Shown: positions 43,804 through 52,228, counted from the stretch's first letter. The stretch is 64,000 nt of DNA from Halobacterium litoreum (GCF_021233415.1 NZ_CP089466.1:1240001-1304000), one strand, 5' to 3'. Made by a program: numbers and translations. Notes: generated by a model not told the origin, from the sequence alone.

Positions 43804-45389
43804 ACCGCGAGCCATCCGAGCGCGTCGACGTCTGCGTCGTCGGCGCGGGGCCCGCCGGGAGCCTGATGGCGGACCGACTCGCGGAGCGCGGGCACGACGT
43901 GGTCGTCCTCGAAGCCGGCCCGCGATTCGATAGCGAGGACCGGGAGCGACGGATGGAACGCGACATCCGGCCCGCGCACGGCCCGGACTCGGTGTGGGAG
44001 ATGGGCGGCGCCCGCGACGCCTACGAGTCCTCCGGGGAGCGCCACTACCCTCTGAACGCGGCGCGCGTGAAGGGCGTCGGCGGGTCGACGCTCCACTGGC
44101 AGGGGATGGTGATGCGCCTCCACGAGCAGGACTTCCGCGTCGAGAGCGAGACGGGCGTCGGCGCCGACTGGCCAATCGCGTACGACGACCTCAAGCCCTA
44201 CTACGCCGACGCCGAGGACGCGTTCGGCGTCGCGGGCGCGAGCGACAATCCGTTCGCGCCGCCCCGCGAGGAACCACACCCGCTTCCCGCGTTCCCGCCG
44301 AGTTACTCGGACTCGCTGTTCGCAGAGGCGTGCGAGGAGTTGGGAATCGCCATGCACTCGGTGCCGAACGCGCGCCTCTCGGAGTCCCGCGACGACCGGA
44401 GCGCCTGTGTCGGCTACGGCACCTGCAAGCCGGTGTGTCCGTCGGGCGCGAAGTACGACGCGACGATTCACGTCGAGCGCGCGGAGGAGCGGGGCGTCCA
44501 CGTCATCGACCGCGCGCCCGTCCAGCGCCTCGAACACGGCGACGCCGGCGAGCGCGTGACGGCCGCCGTCTACGCGACGCCCGAGGGCGAGGAGCACCGA
44601 CAGGCGGCCCGCGAATTCGTGCTCGCGGCGGGCGGCGTGGAGAACCCCCGGCTCCTCCTGCTCTCGGAGAGCGAGCAGTACCCGGACGGTCTCGCGAACT
44701 CCTCGGGGGCGGTCGGGAAGTACTTCATGGACCACCTGTTCGCGGGCGTCGGCGGCACGCTCGACGAGCCGACCCGGCAGAACCACGTCGGCTTCAACAC
44801 CAGCGAGACTCACCAGTTCTACGACAGACCGGACGACAGCAGGGGCGCCATCAAACTGGAGTTTCTGAACTACGCCGGCCCGTCGCCCGCGGAGATGGCG
44901 CTCTCGGGCGACAACTGGGGCGACGAGATGCTGGACCGCATTCGCGCGAACTACGGGACGCACGTCGCGGTGGGCGCGCTCGTGGAGCAGCAGCCACGGA
45001 AGGAAAACCGGATTCGCCTCGACCCGGAGACGACCGACGACCACGGGAATCCGGTGCCGGACGTGGTGTGGTCGCTGTCGGACTACGAGCGCCGGACCGT
45101 CGAGCGCGCGAACGAGATTCAGCGCCGGATTCTGGACGAACTCGGCGCCGACGTGACGTGGACGGTCGGCCCCGATTCCACGGGGCCGGCCTTCCACCAC
45201 ATGGGGACGACGCGGATGGGCGACGACCCCGCGGATAGCGTGGTGGACGCGCAACTGCGCACGCACGACCTCTCGAATCTCACGGTCGCCTCCTCCAGTG
45301 TCTTCCCGACGGGCGGCGCGATGAATCCGACGCTCACCATCGCGGCGCTCGCGCTGAAGGCCGCCGACCACGTGGACGAACGCCTCTGA
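43800..45389 (+). CDS. GMC family oxidoreductase (gluconate dehydrogenase large-subunit-like)
   Basis: A 529-aa flavoenzyme. FAD motif VDVCVVGAGPAGSLMADRLAERGHDVVVLEAG at the N-terminus; the GMC C-terminal segment HHMGTTRMGDDPADSVVDAQLRTHDLSNLTVASSSVFPTGG with NPTLTIAAL ends the protein. The Cys-rich stretch CVGYGTCKPVCPSGAKYDATIHV is typical of gluconate 2-dehydrogenase-type members. It has no signal peptide and probably rides through Tat with its small partner. It oxidises a sugar acid or alcohol with electrons passed to the respiratory chain. Confidence 0.92.
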   Translation: MNREPSERVDVCVVGAGPAGSLMADRLAERGHDVVVLEAGPRFDSEDRERRMERDIRPAHGPDSVWEMGGARDAYESSGERHYPLNAARVKGVGGSTLHWQGMVMRLHEQDFRVESETGVGADWPIAYDDLKPYYADAEDAFGVAGASDNPFAPPREEPHPLPAFPPSYSDSLFAEACEELGIAMHSVPNARLSESRDDRSACVGYGTCKPVCPSGAKYDATIHVERAEERGVHVIDRAPVQRLEHGDAGERVTAAVYATPEGEEHRQAAREFVLAAGGVENPRLLLLSESEQYPDGLANSSGAVGKYFMDHLFAGVGGTLDEPTRQNHVGFNTSETHQFYDRPDDSRGAIKLEFLNYAGPSPAEMALSGDNWGDEMLDRIRANYGTHVAVGALVEQQPRKENRIRLDPETTDDHGNPVPDVVWSLSDYERRTVERANEIQRRILDELGADVTWTVGPDSTGPAFHHMGTTRMGDDPADSVVDAQLRTHDLSNLTVASSSVFPTGGAMNPTLTIAALALKAADHVDERL

Positions 45390-45400
45390 TCCGGCGCCGA

Positions 45401-45449
45401 TACAGAAGCGAATTTCAGTAAGACCGCGTACAGAAATGTAATTCAGATT
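45401..45449 (+). repeat. Imperfect direct repeat
   Basis: Two copies of a 20-21 bp sequence (tacagaagcgaatttcagta and tacagaaatgtaattcagat) lie 28 bp apart, each with a GAA...TTC half-symmetry. They fall after the GMC gene stop and before the small membrane gene. Function is unknown; a pair of operator half-sites is one possibility. Confidence 0.4.
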
Positions 45450-45485
45450 ATGCTTATTGTGGTGGTGGCCGTAGGACTATCTGTG

Positions 45486-45728
45486 ATGAGAGACGCACTC
45501 ACTGACGCGCCGACCGACGCACACGACCTCCCGACCACCGTCGCGGCGGCGCTCCTGGCCGTGGTCGCGACGTTCGCCGCCGTCGCCGCAGCCACCGCCC
45601 CCGGAACGACGGTTACCGTCGCGGCCACCGTCGCCGCCGTGCTCGCCGTTCAACGCGGGCGACGAGCGGTCGCGGCCCGGCGTCGACGCCACAGCCGCGG
45701 GCGACACTCGAACCCCGCGACGGCGTAG
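45486..45728 (+). CDS. Small membrane protein
   Basis: An 80-aa protein with two hydrophobic helices (AALLAVVATFAAVAAATA and VAATVAAVLAVQ) and a very basic tail (RRAVAARRRRHSRGRHS). No family is recognisable. Two starts are possible: ATG at 45450 or at 45486; the latter is preferred because a TATA-like gcttattg lies 27-34 nt upstream. It is convergent with the Rieske gene. Low complexity means it could be a spurious frame. Confidence 0.45.
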   Translation: MRDALTDAPTDAHDLPTTVAAALLAVVATFAAVAAATAPGTTVTVAATVAAVLAVQRGRRAVAARRRRHSRGRHSNPATA

Positions 45729-45771
45729 CCCCCGAACTGCCCGACGCCGCCCGACTTCCCGCGTCGACGCG

Positions 45772-46206
45772 CTAGAACTGGAGGTGCGACGTGGAACTCG
45801 GGCCGTCGTCGTCCCCGTCGTCGTGTTTCGTGCCCTCGTAGAGGAACGTCACGTCCTCGTCCGCGAGGTAGACCTGGCCGTCCTCCACGTCGACGTCCAC
45901 GGAGACGAGCGTCGTGTCCGCGGCGTCCCCGTTGTCGCAGTACCCCGAGCACGTGTCGAACGTGGAGCCGTGCTTCGGGCAGACGACCTCGCCGTCCCGC
46001 GTAATCGCGCCGATGTCTTCGCGGTAGAGCCGTTGGGCTTCGTGCGTACAGCGGTTCACCCACGCCTCCACGGGGGGCTTCTCGTCGTCGTCGCAGGGCA
46101 CGAGAAACACCTCCTCGTCGTCGTCGTGCTGGTCGCGCACCGTGAACACCCACGACCCCTCGTCGCGGACGGCGTCCACGCTCGTCAGTCGATAGCGACT
46201 CGTCAT
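45772..46206 (-). CDS. Rieske [2Fe-2S] domain protein
   Basis: A 144-aa protein. The two Rieske motifs are seen: NRCTHEAQRL (CxH) and CPKHGSTFD (CxxH), followed by extra Cys residues in TCSGYCDNGDA that may form the fold's disulfide or be a halophile variation. No dioxygenase catalytic domain is present, so it is probably a stand-alone ferredoxin-like electron carrier. A TATA-like actaactgc lies about 24-30 nt upstream on the minus strand. Confidence 0.85.
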   Translation of the reverse strand: MTSRYRLTSVDAVRDEGSWVFTVRDQHDDDEEVFLVPCDDDEKPPVEAWVNRCTHEAQRLYREDIGAITRDGEVVCPKHGSTFDTCSGYCDNGDAADTTLVSVDVDVEDGQVYLADEDVTFLYEGTKHDDGDDDGPSSTSHLQF

Positions 46207-46247
46207 AGGAAGCAGGGAGGGCGGCGCGCAGTTAGTTCTCCCGGTGG

Positions 46248-46673
46248 TCAGAACCCGCCCGCCGCCAGCACGCCGGCGTCCGCGAGCACGAGCGCCGCGA
46301 GGCCGGCGGCGACGTACAGCAGCGTGCTGGCGTCCTCGCCGTCCGCGAGTTTCGAGGACGCGGCCTCGACGACGCCGGTCATCGCGAGCCACAACACGAA
46401 CATCGCGAGGACGAGATGGCCGTCGCCCGTGCCCGTGAGTCGGTCGCCGGGCACGTAGTCGAACGCCGACAGCATGTAACCCCCCGTGGCGAACAGCAGG
46501 AGCGCACTCGACCGGGATACCATGCGGAGCCGCGAGACGAACGTCTCGCGCGCGCTACTCGACAGCGACCCCTGGACCGCGGGGAGCGTCCACGCGGCGA
46601 ACAGTACGGACCCGGTCACCAGACCGGCGAACAGGATGTGGATAACGTACGCGAGCGTCTCGGGCAGAGCCAT
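46248..46673 (-). CDS. CopD-like four-helix membrane protein
   Basis: A 141-aa protein with four hydrophobic helices: AYVIHILFAGLVTGSVLFAAWTL, SSALLLFATGGYMLSAF, LVLAMFVLWLAMTGVVEAA and LLYVAAGLAALVLADAGVL. The helical pattern resembles CopD/DUF420-type integral membrane proteins, with possible metal or heme ligands His13 and others. The start is the ATG opening MALPETLAYVI; a TATA-like tttta lies 25-30 nt upstream and supports it over the GTG two codons earlier. Confidence 0.7.
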   Translation of the reverse strand: MALPETLAYVIHILFAGLVTGSVLFAAWTLPAVQGSLSSSARETFVSRLRMVSRSSALLLFATGGYMLSAFDYVPGDRLTGTGDGHLVLAMFVLWLAMTGVVEAASSKLADGEDASTLLYVAAGLAALVLADAGVLAAGGF

Positions 46674-46713
46674 GCTCACACCTGAGGACGGAACCGCCGT
46701 AAAACGCCGGGGT

Positions 46714-47121
46714 TCAGACGCCCGGTACGCCGAGCGCGTCGAAACTCGCGACGCCCAACACCGCGAGCACGTACAACACCACGAGTGACGCCAGCCAGGC
46801 CACGAGCGCGACGAGAATCGCGTTCACCCAGCCGCCGGGATACCGGCTGTTGATGACCCAGACGTACGCCGCGAGCGTCAACAGCGCGCCGAGGAACGGA
46901 ATCCACCCGAGCAGGAAGCCGACGACTGCCCAGACGATTGCGCCGATGAGTGCCGTGACGACGGCGTGCCCGAAGTCGTCCACGTCCGCGACGACGCGGC
47001 CGCCGACGTAGATGCCGAACGCACCGACGAGCAGGCTCACCGCGAACACGACCAGCGAATCGAGGAAGCCCACCGGCTCCTGTTGGGCGAGTGCGGCGGC
47101 GAGAACCTCGGGGAGTGTCAT
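46714..47121 (-). CDS. Haloarchaeal membrane protein of unknown function
   Basis: A 135-aa protein with four helices (LVVFAVSLLVGAFGIYVGGRVV, AVVTALIGAIVWAVVGFLLGW, FLGALLTLAAYVWVINS and AILVALVAWLASLVVLYVLAVLGV). Gly-Tyr and Trp-Val repeats recur. It is the neighbour of the CopD-like gene on the same strand (40 bp apart), perhaps co-transcribed. No family can be named. Confidence 0.7.
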   Translation of the reverse strand: MTLPEVLAAALAQQEPVGFLDSLVVFAVSLLVGAFGIYVGGRVVADVDDFGHAVVTALIGAIVWAVVGFLLGWIPFLGALLTLAAYVWVINSRYPGGWVNAILVALVAWLASLVVLYVLAVLGVASFDALGVPGV

Positions 47122-47184
47122 ACCCGGAGTTCGCGGGCGACGGCCTTTGCAATGGAGTGCTTAGATGGACTCGGAACCGGCTAA

Positions 47185-47649
47185 CTAGCGGTTACTGTTT
47201 TTTGCCACGGATTCTGATTCGACTCGGTATTCCTTGTTAAGAACTACGAACAGGTTTAGTCCGAGAACAAGCGAGCAGATGAACGCCACGAGCATTCCAA
47301 CGGAAAGACTCAGCTGGGGGAGCAAAGGGGTAGCCAATCGGTTTGTGATAATCCCTGTCGCGGTGCCTACAGAAACTGCAAGTACAGCCGTAGTTACGTA
47401 TTGTACGAACTGCAGGCTTTCGTCGGTCTCGGCGAGGTATCGTTCGAAATCGAACCGATCTGGCAGGGACTGAATCCCAATTCTCACCATGTAGACTGGC
47501 GCAAGTGCGCTGGCGAATAGGACAACCACGGAACTACTGAGGGCACTCTGGGAGGCAATTACGGCACCCGCTCCAAGTCCCGCAAACCAGAGTACAATAA
47601 CACTAACTACCGTCACCACTCGCTCCTTCACGTCGAATGATTCCAGCAT
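47185..47649 (-). CDS. Four-helix membrane protein paired with the exported protein
   Basis: A 154-aa membrane protein: helices at about 11-31, 34-54, 87-107 and 117-137, with the loop GIQSLPDRFDFERYLAETDESLQF between two and three. It starts 3 nt after the stop of the upstream exported-protein gene, so the two are co-transcribed and the encoded functions probably belong together. It is AT-richer than either flank. It might be an immunity or transport partner of the exported protein; that is inference from the arrangement alone. Confidence 0.72.
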   Translation of the reverse strand: MLESFDVKERVVTVVSVIVLWFAGLGAGAVIASQSALSSSVVVLFASALAPVYMVRIGIQSLPDRFDFERYLAETDESLQFVQYVTTAVLAVSVGTATGIITNRLATPLLPQLSLSVGMLVAFICSLVLGLNLFVVLNKEYRVESESVAKNSNR

Positions 47650-47652
47650 CTA

Positions 47653-48384
47653 TTACGCAGTAAGAACTAGTGTGCCTGCGACCCCAGGGCCAAATGTAGC
47701 CGCCGCGACCAACAACAATCCACCGCCTACGACAAGCGCCTTCTTCTCGTTGTTTGCAACCCAATTCGTGACATCAGTTGCTAATGACTCGATTGGTCCT
47801 TCGTAGTTCTGTGGTTCCTCTATAAGATTCGCTCGACGTGTCTTCATGTCACATTGGAATTTCTTCGCATACCCACTTGATTCATTGCCACCCCAGAGGC
47901 AGCCAGTGTTCATATTCACCCCCATCCACATATCGAAGCTCACGCCTGAGCTGAAGTCATGCAGAGTTGCTGTGGTGTAGTTTAGTGTAGGTGTATGGCC
48001 GCTTGGACAACTCACGCAGGGCTGTTGTCCAATACTGAAGGTTTCGCCCAAGCCCTGCACGCAAGCTTCCTGATTCTCTGTGGTGTAACAAAGATCAATT
48101 GGATAACTTCCAGGATTGTCCGCGTTTATGACCAGATTCAATGAATCTTCAGCTTCCTCTCGGTGGGCAATCCACTCGGAATCTGTATCAAACCCGTATT
48201 CCATACTTGGTCCAGGTACGTGCTTGTCTGGATCTGGGTTAGGAATAGATTGGTCTGGTGAGCCAGTCACGGAACCAACTGCACCAACGCTCAAGCCGGA
48301 ACCAACTGCTGCTCCTAAACCGAGCTTCTTCAGAAGTGTTCTTCGTTTACTCTGCGAACGTGTCTGTCTGTTGTCTTTAGACAT
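47653..48384 (-). CDS. Tat-exported Cys-containing protein with hydrophobic C-terminal tail
   Basis: A 243-aa protein. The N-terminus (SQSKRRTLLKKLGLGAAVG) is a twin-arginine signal peptide with KRRTLLKK, followed by a Ser/Pro-rich segment. The middle contains six Cys residues (DLCYTTENQEAC, QQPCVSCPSG, NTGCLWGG and FQCDM), likely disulfides in an extracytoplasmic protein. The C-terminus is a hydrophobic segment (KALVVGGGLLLVAAATFGPG) capable of inserting into a membrane. The Tat leader plus the hydrophobic end recall secreted halocin precursors by layout, but no family match can be claimed. It is followed 3 nt later by a membrane-protein gene. Confidence 0.72.
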   Translation of the reverse strand: MSKDNRQTRSQSKRRTLLKKLGLGAAVGSGLSVGAVGSVTGSPDQSIPNPDPDKHVPGPSMEYGFDTDSEWIAHREEAEDSLNLVINADNPGSYPIDLCYTTENQEACVQGLGETFSIGQQPCVSCPSGHTPTLNYTTATLHDFSSGVSFDMWMGVNMNTGCLWGGNESSGYAKKFQCDMKTRRANLIEEPQNYEGPIESLATDVTNWVANNEKKALVVGGGLLLVAAATFGPGVAGTLVLTA

Positions 48385-48516
48385 ATATACAGAATGCAGA
48401 TGGGTGATTATAAATATATTTTAGAATGTTTAATTAAAATATTCTAATATATTATAAATATGAAGGTCCAATCTAGTGAGGGCACGCTTAAGGCCCGCCC
48501 GCCACTCTCGTCGGGC
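48385..48516. promoter_or_regulatory. AT-rich divergent promoter region with a long dyad
   Basis: This 132-bp gap separates the minus-strand exported-protein gene from plus-strand hisC. On the minus strand a TATA-like ttataaatata (about 48408-48418) lies 24-34 nt upstream of the start codon at 48384. An imperfect inverted repeat (arms 48413-48427 and 48441-48453) spans its centre. The hisC TATA (cttaagg, 48487-48493) is separate. Confidence 0.55.
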
Positions 48517-49590
48517 ATGGAACTACGGGACCTCTCCGACCACGTGGAGTACCGGGCCGGTCGGGGCATCGAGGAGGTCGCGCGCGAACTCGGGCGCGAC
48601 CCCTCGGAGTTCGTGAAACTCTCCTCGAACGAGAACCCCCACGGCCCGAGTCCGAAGGCGGCCGACGCCATCCGGGCCGCGGCGTCGGAGGTCCACCGCT
48701 ACCCGAAGGCCGTCCACGCCGACCTGACGGCGAAGGTGGCCGACCGGTGGGACGTGACCGACGAACAGGTGTGGCTGGCGAACGGCGGCGACGGCGCGCT
48801 CGACTACCTCGCGCGGGCGATGCTCGACCCCGACGACACCGTGCTCGTGCCCTCGCCCGGCTTCACGTACTACGGGATGAGCGCGCGCTTCCACCACGGC
48901 GACGTGGCGGAGTACCCTGTCGCGGAGCGCGACGGCGAGTTCGCGCTGGACGCCGAGAGCGTCCTCTCTGCCTACGACGGCGAGCGCGTCGTCTACCTCA
49001 CGAGCCCCCACAATCCGACGGGCGCGCGCTTCACGCTCGACGCGGTGCGAGACATCGCCGACGGCGTCGACGACGCGCTCGTGGTCGTCGACGAGGCGTA
49101 CGGCGAGTTCGCCGACGGGCCGTCGGCGGTCGAACTGCTCGACGAGCGCGACGATATCGCAGTGCTGCGAACGTTCTCGAAGGCGTACGGGCTGGCGGGC
49201 GTCCGCCTCGGCTACGCGCTCGTCCCCGAGTCGTGGGCCGACGCGTACGCTCGCGTGCAGACGCCGTTCGCCGCGAGCGCCGTCGCCTGCGAGGCCGGCC
49301 TCGCCGCGATGGACGACGACGCACACGTCGAGCAGACCGTCGAGAGCGTCGAGTGGGGCCGCGAGTACGTCCACGACGAACTCGACGCGCAGACCTACGA
49401 GAGCCACGGGAACTTCGTGCTCGCGAACGTCGGCGACGCCGAGGCCGTCACGGAGGCCGCGAAGCGAGAGGGCGTGCTGATTCGGGACTGTTCGAGTTTC
49501 GGTCTGCCCGAGTGCGTCCGCGTCACTATCGGCACCCGGGAGGAGACCGAGCGCGCCGTCGCCGTGCTGAACGAGGTGCTGGACGCGTGA
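48517..49590 (+). CDS. hisC: Histidinol-phosphate aminotransferase
   Basis: A 357-aa class I/II PLP aminotransferase. The N-terminal HVEYRAGRGIEEVARELG and KLSSNENPHGPSPKAADAI are hallmarks of HisC; the PLP Lys is in TFSKAYGLAGVRLGYAL. It converts imidazole-acetol phosphate to histidinol phosphate. The ATG at 48517 is preferred over one 19 codons upstream, since that reading starts in AT-rich promoter DNA and the TATA spacing fits. Its stop overlaps the next gene (GTGA). Confidence 0.93.
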   Translation: MELRDLSDHVEYRAGRGIEEVARELGRDPSEFVKLSSNENPHGPSPKAADAIRAAASEVHRYPKAVHADLTAKVADRWDVTDEQVWLANGGDGALDYLARAMLDPDDTVLVPSPGFTYYGMSARFHHGDVAEYPVAERDGEFALDAESVLSAYDGERVVYLTSPHNPTGARFTLDAVRDIADGVDDALVVVDEAYGEFADGPSAVELLDERDDIAVLRTFSKAYGLAGVRLGYALVPESWADAYARVQTPFAASAVACEAGLAAMDDDAHVEQTVESVEWGREYVHDELDAQTYESHGNFVLANVGDAEAVTEAAKREGVLIRDCSSFGLPECVRVTIGTREETERAVAVLNEVLDA

Positions 49591-50093
49591 GAGTCGCGCT
49601 CACCGGCACGCCGGGGACAGGGAAGACGACCGTCTCGGAACTGCTCGACAGCGACCTCGACGTCGTCCACGTCAACGCACTCGTGGAGGACGAGGGCCTC
49701 TACAGCGAGGTCGACGAGGACCGCGACAGCAAGGTCGCGGACATGGAAGCCGTGCGCGAGTGGCTGGCCGGCGAGGACGACGTACTCGTGGAGTCCCACC
49801 TCGCGCACCTCGTGGACGTCGACCGGGTCGTCGTGTTGCGGTGTGCGCCGGACGAACTCGAAACACGGCTCACCGAGCGCGGCGAGTCGCCCCGGAAAGC
49901 CGAGGAGAACGCGGAGAGCGAGGCGCTGGACGTGATTCTCTCGGAGGCCGTGCGCATCCACGGCGAGTCGAAGGTCTACGAAGTGGACACCACCGGTCGC
50001 ACGCCCGAGGACGTCGCCGCGGACGTGGACGCCGCAATCGCGGGCGACCGAGAGCCGTCGGCGGGCGACGTGGACTTCACGGACTACCTATGA
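49587..50093 (+). CDS. Adenylate kinase-like NMP kinase (AK6/Fap7 type)
   Basis: A 168-aa P-loop protein, GTG start, with ALTGTPGTGKTTVSELL (Walker A), LVESHLAHLV (Walker B region), and CAPDELETRLTERGESPRKAEENAESE as the LID. This is the archaeal AK6-like subgroup. It may phosphorylate AMP or act in rRNA maturation like eukaryotic Fap7. It is translationally coupled to hisC (4-bp overlap) and its end overlaps the next gene. Confidence 0.88.
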   Translation: MRVALTGTPGTGKTTVSELLDSDLDVVHVNALVEDEGLYSEVDEDRDSKVADMEAVREWLAGEDDVLVESHLAHLVDVDRVVVLRCAPDELETRLTERGESPRKAEENAESEALDVILSEAVRIHGESKVYEVDTTGRTPEDVAADVDAAIAGDREPSAGDVDFTDYL

Positions 50094-50689
50094 CCCTCGA
50101 CCAACTCCGTCCCGTGGCGAACCGCCTGCTCGCGCCGTGGGTCCGGGGCGCGAAAGCCGTCGGCGCGACGCCGAACAGCGTCAGCGTCGTCGCGTTTCTG
50201 CTCGCAGTCGGTGCAGGCGTCGCGTTCTACGTCGCGACGCCGCTCGCGTACGGCGCGGGCGCCGTGCTCGTCTTCCTGAACGGCTGGCTCGACCTGCTGG
50301 ACGGCGCGCTCGCCCGCGAACTCGGCACCGACTCGGAGGCCGGCGACCTGCTCGACCACGTCCTCGACCGGTACGCCGACGTGGTCGTGGTCGCCGGCCT
50401 GGCCGCCGGCATCGCGCGCTTCGACCTCGGCCTCGCCGCCGTCACCGGCGTCCTGCTCACCTCCTACCTCGGCACGCAGGCCGAAGCCGTCGGCCTCGAC
50501 CGCGTGTACGGCGGTCTGCTCGGGCGCGCCGACCGCCTCGCGCTCGTCGGCGTCACTGGCGCCGTCTCGGTTTCCGTCTCCTCGGTCGGCGGCTACTCGC
50601 CAGTCGCGTACCTGCTCGGCCTGTTCGCGGTCGTCGGCCACCTGACCGCTGTCCAGCGGTTCGTCTCCGCGTGGCGGCAACTCGCCTGA
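50090..50689 (+). CDS. pgsA: CDP-alcohol phosphatidyltransferase (archaetidyl-type)
   Basis: A 199-aa membrane enzyme with the CDP-OH-P motif DGALARELGTDSEAGDLLDHVLD (DGxxAR x8 GxxxDxxxD) near residue 65 and six helices. It condenses a CDP-archaeol type lipid with an alcohol (inositol phosphate, glycerol phosphate or serine). The subfamily cannot be fixed; archaetidylinositol-phosphate synthase is a common haloarchaeal annotation. The ATG overlaps the adk stop by 4 bp; the three genes form one overlapping operon. Confidence 0.85.
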   Translation: MTLDQLRPVANRLLAPWVRGAKAVGATPNSVSVVAFLLAVGAGVAFYVATPLAYGAGAVLVFLNGWLDLLDGALARELGTDSEAGDLLDHVLDRYADVVVVAGLAAGIARFDLGLAAVTGVLLTSYLGTQAEAVGLDRVYGGLLGRADRLALVGVTGAVSVSVSSVGGYSPVAYLLGLFAVVGHLTAVQRFVSAWRQLA

Positions 50690-50701
50690 CCGGGCGTGCC
50701 A

Positions 50702-50708
50702 TTTAAGC
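50702..50708 (+). promoter_or_regulatory. TATA element for the MBF1 gene
   Basis: tttaagc lies 24-30 nt upstream of the ATG at 50732, overlapping the downstream end of the pgsA gene region. Confidence 0.55.
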
Positions 50709-50731
50709 GTGCCCCAGAGCAAGAACTGGGT

Positions 50732-51271
50732 ATGGTTCAGTGCGAGATGTGTGGCGCGGACGTTCCGAACCCGAAGACCGTGAAGGTCGAGGGCGCGGAA
50801 CTGGACGTCTGCGACGACTGTGCCGACTTCGGCACGGAAGTCAAACAGGAGTCCACCAGCACCACCAGCACGAAGTACTCGACGTCTTCCTCGTCGGGCG
50901 GGTCCTCGAAGTCCACGTCGTCGGGTGGCTCCGGCGGGTCCTCGGGCGGCCGGCGCCGCCGCGACATGTTCGACGAGATGGAGGAGGTAGCGAGCGACTA
51001 CGACCAACGCATCCGGTCGGCCCGCGAGAGCGAGGGGCTCAGCCAGGAGGACCTCGCGCAGGAACTCAACGAGAAGGCGAGTGTCATCCGGAAGCTCGAA
51101 CGCGGCGACAGCCTCCCGAGCGACGACGTCCGGGAGAAACTGGAGAAACACCTCGGCATCTCCCTGACCGAGTCCGGCGGCGGGGACGGCGACGAGGAGT
51201 GGTCGTCGTCCAGCGACAGCGCGGGGCTGACGCTCGGCGACAAGGTCAAGCGCAAGAGCGACGACGGCTAG
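50732..51271 (+). CDS. mbf1: Multiprotein bridging factor 1-like regulator
   Basis: A 179-aa protein with an N-terminal zinc ribbon (CEMCGADV ... VCDDCADFG), a long Ser/Gly/Thr linker, and a helix-turn-helix XRE domain ([57 protein letters not shown]). This is the archaeal MBF1 family, which bridges TBP and activators in eukaryotes. Its own TATA box gives a leaderless start at the ATG at 50732. The C-terminal tail is acidic and Ser-rich. Confidence 0.93.
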   Translation: MVQCEMCGADVPNPKTVKVEGAELDVCDDCADFGTEVKQESTSTTSTKYSTSSSSGGSSKSTSSGGSGGSSGGRRRRDMFDEMEEVASDYDQRIRSARESEGLSQEDLAQELNEKASVIRKLERGDSLPSDDVREKLEKHLGISLTESGGGDGDEEWSSSSDSAGLTLGDKVKRKSDDG

Positions 51272-51306
51272 GAACTTTTTTCGACCCGGCAGTCCCTCTC
51301 TGTGAC

Positions 51307-51954
51307 GTGTTCGTACTCGTCAATCTGAAGGCCTACCCCTGCGACCCGGTCGCGGTCGCGGAGGCCGCCGCCGACGTCGCCGCCGAAACCGACACCACCA
51401 TCGCCGTCGCGCCGCAAGCCGCGGACCTCGCCGCGGTCGCCGAGACGGGCGCGACGACGTACGCTCAGGACGTCAGCCCCGTGGAACACGGCAGTCACAC
51501 GGGGTCGACGCTCGCGGAGCGCGCCGCGGCGAACGGCGCCACGGGCACCCTGCTCAATCACTCCGAGTGCCGCCGCAAACTCGCGGACATCGACGCCGGC
51601 CTCGACGCCGCCGAGCGCGCCGACCTCGACACCGTGGTCTGTGCGAACAACCCCGAGCAGATAGCGGCCGCCGCGGCGCTCGGCCCGGACGCCGTCGCCG
51701 TCGAACCCCCGGAACTCATCGGCACCGGGACGCCGGTCTCGCAGGCCGACCCCGACATCGTGGAGGACGCCGTCGCCGCCGCCGAAGCCGTCGACCCCTC
51801 GGTGGACGTCTACTGCGGCGCCGGCATCAGCACCGGCGACGACCTGGAAGCCGCGGGCGACCTCGGCGCGACGGGCGTCCTGCTCGCCAGCGGGGTCGCG
51901 AAGGCCGACGACCCGCGCGCCGCGCTCGAAGACCTCGTCGCACCGCTCGCCTGA
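51307..51954 (+). CDS. tpiA: Triosephosphate isomerase
   Basis: A 215-aa archaeal-type TIM. The N-terminal VNLKAYP contains the catalytic Lys, [13 protein letters not shown] the catalytic His, and [12 protein letters not shown] the catalytic Glu. The phosphate-binding loops ([27 protein letters not shown]) are intact. The GTG at 51307 is the start: a short MFVLVNLK beginning is typical of archaeal TIMs, which are about 30 residues shorter than the bacterial ones. Confidence 0.93.
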   Translation: MFVLVNLKAYPCDPVAVAEAAADVAAETDTTIAVAPQAADLAAVAETGATTYAQDVSPVEHGSHTGSTLAERAAANGATGTLLNHSECRRKLADIDAGLDAAERADLDTVVCANNPEQIAAAAALGPDAVAVEPPELIGTGTPVSQADPDIVEDAVAAAEAVDPSVDVYCGAGISTGDDLEAAGDLGATGVLLASGVAKADDPRAALEDLVAPLA

Positions 51955-51997
51955 GAACGGTCGAAACGCCGAAGGGCCGTCTCCGCGAGGCCCCTGT

Positions 51998-52177
51998 ATG
52001 TCCGAGAGAGACGTGGTCCTGTTCGGTATCGCCCTGATTCTCGCCTCCGGCTTCTTCCACGTCGCGGGGCTTCTCATGCCCGGAGACACAAATCCCGTGT
52101 TCGTCTACGGGATTCTCGGCGGTCTCGTCGTCTCGCTTCTCGGGACGGTGGCGAGCGTGACCGACGAGTCGAACTGA
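51998..52177 (+). CDS. 59-aa membrane protein
   Basis: A small gene easily missed by ORF filters. Translation from the ATG at 51998 gives 59 residues with two hydrophobic helices (VLFGIALILASGFFHVAGLLM and VFVYGILGGLVVSLLGTVAS) separated by a Pro-Gly-Asp turn. It is located 43 bp after tpiA and is followed by the SDR gene. No family match can be claimed; two-helix proteins of this size recur in haloarchaea. Confidence 0.6.
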   Translation: MSERDVVLFGIALILASGFFHVAGLLMPGDTNPVFVYGILGGLVVSLLGTVASVTDESN

Positions 52178-52228
52178 GAGATTCGCCCCGACGCCACGCT
52201 TTATGCGACGTGCCACCGATTCGCGTGC

